From an uncultured Bacteroidota bacterium (GTDB lineage Bacteria > Bacteroidota > Bacteroidia > Chitinophagales > Chitinophagaceae): DNA of 19,799 nt. The translations under genes and the position numbers were made by a program. The notes beneath the pieces are model-generated. The model was not told where the DNA came from. It ran no database searches and saw only the letters and a program-made list of their open reading frames with translations. The first letter of the stretch is position 1, and the number at the start of each line of letters is the position of its first letter. The DNA lies in the NCBI GenBank assembly GCA_946479535.1, contig CAMLGP010000003.1:1-19799 (forward strand). The letters are read 5' to 3'. Below are positions 14,813 through 19,799 of the stretch, in pieces.

Positions 14813-17800
14813 TTATTTGTTCAGCTCCTTCAGAAACTGCGAAGGGGTTTTCCCAAATTCCTTCTTGAATGCCTTGGTAAAATAAGACTGAGTCTGAATA
14901 CCAACACTATACATCACTTCCGTCAGTGATACATCCTGGTGGGTCATCAATTGGGCAGCTCTCTTGAACCGGATAGTCCGGATGAATTCCCCAATGGATT
15001 GACCGGTTATATTCTTGATCTTCTGGTAAAGACGCGTACGGCTCATTCCCATTTGCTGACAGATATATTCTACATCCATATCAGGGTGGGTGAGATGTGA
15101 TTCTATAATACTGATCAGCTGATCCATGAACTCCTTATCCTTCCGGGAATGAACCAATTCCTTTGCATCGGCATGATGGTCTTTTAAATATCGTTCCTTC
15201 AGCTTTAATTTCTGGCTCAGTAAATTCCGGATTGTCAGTAATAGTAACTGTATGCTCAGTGGTTTTGCGAAATAAAAATCTGCTCCGGACTCTACGCCTT
15301 CTATCCTTGATTCCAAAGCGTCTTTGGCAGTGAGCATCAGGAAGGGAATATGACTGGTTTCTATGTCTTCTTTTATCTGACGGCAAAATTCATTTCCATC
15401 CATACCCGGCATCATCACATCACTTATGATAAGGTCTGGAAATTCTTCTCTTGCCTTTGCCAGCCCTGCTCGTCCATCAGTTGCCTCTGTTATATGATAC
15501 TGTCCGCTTAAACTTTCTTTTAAAAAGTTGCGTAACTCTTCATGATCATCTACTACCAAAATATGTGGAATTGTTCTTTGTTCTACTTCCTTAAGAGGTG
15601 GAGTAATTAGTTCTTCAATTGGTGCCGGCTCCTGTTCATATTTCGAATTGATGCTTTCCAGTCTTGCACCAGGTTCCTGGTTATTCCGTACCCATCGTTC
15701 ATTGCTATCATAATCATCTTTGCTAACGGGTATGCCAACGATGATTTCTGTTCCCTTTCCACGGCCACTATATACATATATATGTCCTTTATGGAGGGAG
15801 GTCAGGCTTTTTACAAATGCCAATCCGATCCCTGATCCCATGTGGGCTTCGGTGATCTTATAATATCTTTCAAACAAATGCGCTATCGAATCCTTTGATA
15901 TGCCAATGCCATTGTCTGCAACTCGCAGGAAGATATATTGCCTTCCCTGGTATTCATTTTTTAAAATCAGCTCGTTTTCAAAAGCTGGTTTGAAATTATC
16001 AAGTGACTCCAGTATTTCCACAGTAATGGTGCCTCCATCAGCAGTGTATTTGAAGGAATTGCTGATCAGGTTGATTGCTATCTTCTCCAATACCTGCCTG
16101 TCGAACCAGATCTCTTTCGTTTCTTCTACTGCATTCACTGTGAATTTTATCTTTTTCTCGATAGACAGTTCACTGAATTCCTCGGAAATCTCATTCAGGA
16201 ATGGATTGATGCTTCCCGGCATCACATGCAGCTTGAGCACACCAGCTTCAGATTTCCGGAAATCCATCAGTTCATTGATTAAATTCATCAGGCGGTTGGC
16301 ATTCCTGTAGATCACTTTATAATAGTGACTATTGGCAGCACTAGGATCTTCTTTTTGCAATCTTTCCACCGGACCAAGGATCAGGGAGAGTGGCGTGCGA
16401 AATTCATGTGAGATGTTTGTAAAGAATTGCAATTGCACCTGGTGCATTTCTTCCCGTTTGCTTTCTTCCAGTTTTCTAAGCTCCAGTTTTCTCTTAAAAT
16501 TATAAAATGCTATTACTGCTGTAATCAGGGTAGTTATTACCAGTAACCGGAACCACCAGGTTTCCCAAAAGGGTGGTGTGATCATAATAACAATTGAGGA
16601 ACCCTGCTCATTCCATATCCCATCATTATTGGAGGCTTTAACCCTGAAAATATATTTCCCCGGACTTAGATTGGTATAGGAAGCTTTGCGCTCATTACCT
16701 ACATAGTTCCAGTCATTATCCCAATTTTCCAGTTTATAAGCATACTGGTTATTCTCCAGTGCTGTATAATTCAATGCAGCAAATCCAAAACTGAATGTGG
16801 ACTGTTTATAGGAAAGATTGATCCGGTCTGTGAGACTGATATCTTTTTCCAGTGGTGATTCTTTTTCGCCAGCCTGCACATGTTTGTTGAAGATCTGGAA
16901 GTCGGTAATATATACCGGCGGAATAAAAGTATTTGTTTTAATATTATCTGGAAAGAAACTATTGAATCCGTTTACGCCTCCAAAAAAAAGCTGTCCATCT
17001 TTTGTTTCCAGGTAGGCATTCGCTTCAAATTCCAGTCCCTGCAATCCATCAGCCGTGTTATATTTTTTAAAGCTCTGGTTTTCAGGATTGAATTGAGTAA
17101 TGCCATTGGACGTAGCAATCCAGAAATTACCGAGATCATCTTCAGCTATTCCTTTGATGAATTCTGTAGAAAGGCCTGCCTTGTCTGTATACAGTGAGAA
17201 AATGTTTTTTTGCTGGTCAAAAATATATAAACCAGCCTGTCCCACCCACACTCTTCCTTTCCTATCAATGAATATAATGCGCAGATCCGGGTCCCTTTCA
17301 TCAGTAATAAAATAATGCAGGAACCTTCCTGTAGACGCCTGTAAACAGTTCAGGCCACCATCATCTGTGCCTATCCAGATATTCCCGGACCTGTCTTCAT
17401 TAATAGATACTATATTATTACCTATGAGGTGAGTGTTGGCATTGGCTGTTGTGACACGACTGAATTTTCTGGTCTTTTTGTCCAGCCGGGTTAACCCTCC
17501 ATAGTAGCTGGCTACCCAAAGTTGACCGCTATGATCTTCAAATATCTTTTGTATATAATTGGAGCTTATCGTTGATGTATCCAATGGATCATGCAGATAG
17601 CGGGTAAAAGTTCCTGTATTTCTGTTCAACAGGTTCAACCCTCCTCCCCAGGTTGCCACCCAAAGATTTTTATCACTATCTTCCATGATATGCAGCACCT
17701 CATTTGATCCCAATGTTTTTGGATTATAAGGATCATATTTAAAATGCCGGAAGGTCTTTTTCTCGCGATTGAATAAATTCAATCCTCCGCCATCTGTTCC

Positions 17801-18961
17801 AATCCAGATATTGCCTTTGCTGTCTTCACAAAAAGCTTTTACATCATTATAACTCAAGCTATTGGGAAAAGGCTCCTGCCGGTAAAGGGTAAATTTTTCG
17901 GTATTGGGCATGTACAGGTTCACTCCACCCCGGTGCGTACCAACCCAGAGATTGCCCTGGTTATCTTCAAAAAGTGCAGAGGCAGTACGTTGAGACAGGC
18001 TGAATGCATTATCCGGTTCATTTTGATAATGGAAGAATGTGCCAGATGGGGAATGAAAATAATCGAGCCCTCCATTAACGCTACCTACCCAGGTATCTCC
18101 TTTTTTATCAACCAGAAGGCTTCTCACCAGATTACTGGCAAGTGTGCTGGGATCTTTTTCCTGGTGACGGAATTGCCTGAATGTTTTTTCCTTGTCATTA
18201 TATATTATAAGTCCATTATCTGCAGTAGCCAGGAGGAGATTGCCCTGCCTGTCTTCCTTGATCACCCTGATCACATTATTTCCTTTTTCTTTATCAAACG
18301 GTGCCAGGTTGCTGAAATTCCGGAAGCTTCCTGATTCAGGGTTGAACTGATTTAGTCCATTTTCAGTGGCTACCCAGAAATTGCCCTGAGTATCCTCATA
18401 AAGGAAATTCACATGATCATCGCTCAGGCTTCTGGGTTTTTGCGGATCATGTTTATAATGAGTGAATACACCCTGATCAGCTTTGAACTGGTTCAATCCT
18501 CCCCCAAACGTGCTGATCCACAATCTGCCTTTCCCATCTTCATAAATGCAGTTGACAAGGTTATTGCTCAGGCTATTGTTATCGCCGGGATTGTGCTTAT
18601 ACCGGACAAAATTATTTTTAGCCACATCAAACCGGTTAAGACCATTAATGGTACCAATCCAGAGTGTCTGATGGCGGTCTTCATATATATATCGTATAAA
18701 ATTATCGCTGATACTTGAGCTGTCCCGGGAATTATATCGGTACACTACCATCTGGTATCCGTCAAACCGGTTTAACCCGTCGCGGGTTCCAAACCAGATG
18801 AATCCTCGCTTATCCTGGTAAATGGATTCAATGGTACTATTGGAAAGTCCCTGTTCGGTACTGATATGTTTAAACTTAAGAGGCGGCGCCTGCGCAGAAC
18901 TCTGCAGTAATTGAAATGTAAGAAGGACACAACTCACTAAATGTCGTAATGGCAAATTCAT
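14813..18961 (-). CDS. Hybrid two-component system regulator (propeller sensor, histidine kinase, receiver, AraC output)
   Basis: This 1382-residue protein is a complete HTCS regulator, the type that senses oligosaccharides in the periplasm and activates PUL genes. After a signal segment (1-24), 14 repeats of the W(I/V)GT..GGL..F type run from about 50 to 670, enough for two seven-bladed propellers. A Y_Y_Y domain follows (about 735-797), then a membrane span (803-822). The kinase has His852 in SHEFRTP, the N box (INLISNSFKYT, 963-973), DNGIGI (1016-1021) and GSGIGLAF (1042-1049). A receiver (about 1133-1248) carries DD at 1138-1139, phospho-Asp1181 in SDVMMPGMDG and Lys1233. The AraC-type DNA-binding domain (about 1285-1382) ends YFTKAFKKEFGKTPSQF. 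All key residues are intact. It diverges from a SusC-like gene across 207 nt, the usual arrangement for regulation of the neighbouring PUL. The sugar ligand is unknown; the nearby GH78 gene hints at rhamnose-containing glycans. Confidence 0.95.
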   Translation of the reverse strand: MNLPLRHLVSCVLLTFQLLQSSAQAPPLKFKHISTEQGLSNSTIESIYQDKRGFIWFGTRDGLNRFDGYQMVVYRYNSRDSSSISDNFIRYIYEDRHQTLWIGTINGLNRFDVAKNNFVRYKHNPGDNNSLSNNLVNCIYEDGKGRLWISTFGGGLNQFKADQGVFTHYKHDPQKPRSLSDDHVNFLYEDTQGNFWVATENGLNQFNPESGSFRNFSNLAPFDKEKGNNVIRVIKEDRQGNLLLATADNGLIIYNDKEKTFRQFRHQEKDPSTLASNLVRSLLVDKKGDTWVGSVNGGLDYFHSPSGTFFHYQNEPDNAFSLSQRTASALFEDNQGNLWVGTHRGGVNLYMPNTEKFTLYRQEPFPNSLSYNDVKAFCEDSKGNIWIGTDGGGLNLFNREKKTFRHFKYDPYNPKTLGSNEVLHIMEDSDKNLWVATWGGGLNLLNRNTGTFTRYLHDPLDTSTISSNYIQKIFEDHSGQLWVASYYGGLTRLDKKTRKFSRVTTANANTHLIGNNIVSINEDRSGNIWIGTDDGGLNCLQASTGRFLHYFITDERDPDLRIIFIDRKGRVWVGQAGLYIFDQQKNIFSLYTDKAGLSTEFIKGIAEDDLGNFWIATSNGITQFNPENQSFKKYNTADGLQGLEFEANAYLETKDGQLFFGGVNGFNSFFPDNIKTNTFIPPVYITDFQIFNKHVQAGEKESPLEKDISLTDRINLSYKQSTFSFGFAALNYTALENNQYAYKLENWDNDWNYVGNERKASYTNLSPGKYIFRVKASNNDGIWNEQGSSIVIMITPPFWETWWFRLLVITTLITAVIAFYNFKRKLELRKLEESKREEMHQVQLQFFTNISHEFRTPLSLILGPVERLQKEDPSAANSHYYKVIYRNANRLMNLINELMDFRKSEAGVLKLHVMPGSINPFLNEISEEFSELSIEKKIKFTVNAVEETKEIWFDRQVLEKIAINLISNSFKYTADGGTITVEILESLDNFKPAFENELILKNEYQGRQYIFLRVADNGIGISKDSIAHLFERYYKITEAHMGSGIGLAFVKSLTSLHKGHIYVYSGRGKGTEIIVGIPVSKDDYDSNERWVRNNQEPGARLESINSKYEQEPAPIEELITPPLKEVEQRTIPHILVVDDHEELRNFLKESLSGQYHITEATDGRAGLAKAREEFPDLIISDVMMPGMDGNEFCRQIKEDIETSHIPFLMLTAKDALESRIEGVESGADFYFAKPLSIQLLLLTIRNLLSQKLKLKERYLKDHHADAKELVHSRKDKEFMDQLISIIESHLTHPDMDVEYICQQMGMSRTRLYQKIKNITGQSIGEFIRTIRFKRAAQLMTHQDVSLTEVMYSVGIQTQSYFTKAFKKEFGKTPSQFLKELNK

Positions 18962-19107
18962 GAAAGAATGGCAAGAATTAAAAGTAACCGCTACTAATTG
19001 AATAAAGATACTTGAATCCTGCTGCTTCTTAAGTCATCCAAATTCATTTTAGTCTGATAGAAACAAAGTTTAGAACATACGGATAAGTCATTGAGCAGCA
19101 ACAAAAT

Positions 19108-19115
19108 TAGATTTG
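19108..19115 (+). promoter_or_regulatory. Candidate -7 box for the SusC-like gene
   Basis: TAGATTTG fits TAnnTTTG exactly, 53 nt before the ATG. The nearest TTG upstream (19091-19093) is only 14 nt away, so the -33 box is poor. An alternative is TTTG (19112-19115), 22 nt, then TTTATTTG (19138-19145), which has one mismatch in its -7 box. A regulator-activated promoter often has a weak -33, consistent with control by the adjacent hybrid regulator (inference). Confidence 0.4.
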
Positions 19116-19168
19116 GAATCTTAATAAACCAGGTGGGTTTATTTGCGAACAAAACAAAAACTGCTAAA

Positions 19169-19799
19169 ATGAAAATGATTCAACGATTGCGCCAGGTGGC
19201 TCTGGTATTACTAGCCAGTATGATAAGCTTTAGCGTACTGGCCCAGCAAAAAACCATCACGGGCCGGGTACTCGATGCGGGGAGCAAACCCCTGCAGGGT
19301 GTAACGGTCTCCGTGAAGGGTAAAACAACTGCAACCAGTACTAATGAAAACGGCGATTACAGTATTAATGCAGCACAGGGTGATGTGCTGGTTTTCTCTT
19401 CAGTTGGCTTTGGTGAATTTGAAGAAAGAGTGCGTACTTCTAACACATTAAACGTAACCATGAGCTCTTCAGTGACGGACCTCAACGAGGTAGTGGTAGT
19501 TGGTTACGGTACACTTCAGAAAAAAGAGATCACAGGATCAGTCATTTCATTGAAAACGGATAATATTCCAAAATCAGCGAATGTGTCCGTTAATAATTTA
19601 TTACAGGGCAGGGCTGCTGGTCTTAACCTGAACCTGGTTAGTGCACAGCCCGGTGGCCGGTTGAATGTTAGCATTCGTGGAGGCGGTACTCCTTTATATG
19701 TTATTGATGGAGTTCCTTTATTTAATTACCGTTCCTCAGAACCATCCATCGTTTCTTTTGGATCTGCTGTTGAAACCGGGTTCAATGGTGGTGTTGACC
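19169..19799 (+). CDS. SusC/RagA-family TonB-dependent outer-membrane receptor, 3' end missing
   Basis: The frame opens with an ATG after an A-rich leader (CTGCTAAA) and stays open to the window edge, giving 210 codons of a protein that usually exceeds 950 residues. The signal peptide runs MKMIQRLRQVALVLLASMI to about VLAQ, residue 26. A carboxypeptidase-regulatory-like domain follows (TITGRVLDAGSKPLQGVTVSVKG, to about residue 105), then the TonB-box region LNEVVVVGYGTLQKKEITGSV and the start of the plug domain with LLQGRAAGLN, SAQPGGRLNVSIRGG and LYVIDGVPL. These are diagnostic for SusC/RagA proteins, which import oligosaccharides across the outer membrane with a SusD lipoprotein lid. SusD and further enzymes should lie beyond the window. 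Expression is likely controlled by the divergent hybrid regulator. Confidence 0.95.
   Translation, partial: MKMIQRLRQVALVLLASMISFSVLAQQKTITGRVLDAGSKPLQGVTVSVKGKTTATSTNENGDYSINAAQGDVLVFSSVGFGEFEERVRTSNTLNVTMSSSVTDLNEVVVVGYGTLQKKEITGSVISLKTDNIPKSANVSVNNLLQGRAAGLNLNLVSAQPGGRLNVSIRGGGTPLYVIDGVPLFNYRSSEPSIVSFGSAVETGFNGGVD

Noticed and set aside
15900..16310. 136-codon plus-strand frame opposite the histidine kinase domain
   Set aside because: It overlaps highly conserved kinase motifs on the other strand; the composition is that of a shadow frame.

Overview
The window (about 43% GC by eye) comes from a Bacteroidota genome, most likely family Chitinophagaceae. The signs are a C-terminal type IX secretion sorting domain, a SusC/RagA TonB-dependent receptor, a hybrid two-component regulator with a periplasmic double propeller, Bacteroidota -7 boxes (TAnnTTTG) and start codons without Shine-Dalgarno sequences. 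Genus cannot be fixed from sequence alone.

Layout. (1) 1-5031: the 3' part of a giant secreted multidomain protein (DMFA2_C-like head, Ig domain, three DUF4082 modules, six SbsA-like Ig modules, sorting tail), closed by a strong hairpin terminator. (2) 5115-8768: a compact cluster. An ATP-grasp ligase and a GCS2-type carboxylate-amine ligase form a minus-strand operon. A plus-strand esterase carrying an EF-hand-like loop diverges from it. A DsbA-like protein with a rearranged active site converges on the esterase, sharing 4 nt at the stops. Together these look like a cytosolic amide-bond metabolite system whose product is unknown. It is the best candidate here for an undescribed system. (3) 9007-10565: a secreted tandem NTF2/DUF4440-like protein followed by a cytosolic sulfite-oxidase-like molybdoenzyme. 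(4) 10698-14521: a secreted GH78 alpha-L-rhamnosidase, a 29-residue predicted lipoprotein, and a larger lipoprotein with a Cys/Gln motif pair resembling internal thioester domains, closed by a hairpin terminator. (5) 14813-19799: a full-length hybrid two-component regulator diverging from the start of a SusC-like receptor gene that runs off the window. This is the regulator-transporter edge of a polysaccharide utilization locus (PUL). The nearby rhamnosidase hints at a rhamnose-containing glycan, but that link is inference.

No tRNA, rRNA, CRISPR array, insertion sequence or integrase was seen. No gene-free gap exceeds 300 nt. The longest (14522-14812) holds a terminator, a phased direct repeat and a hairpin.
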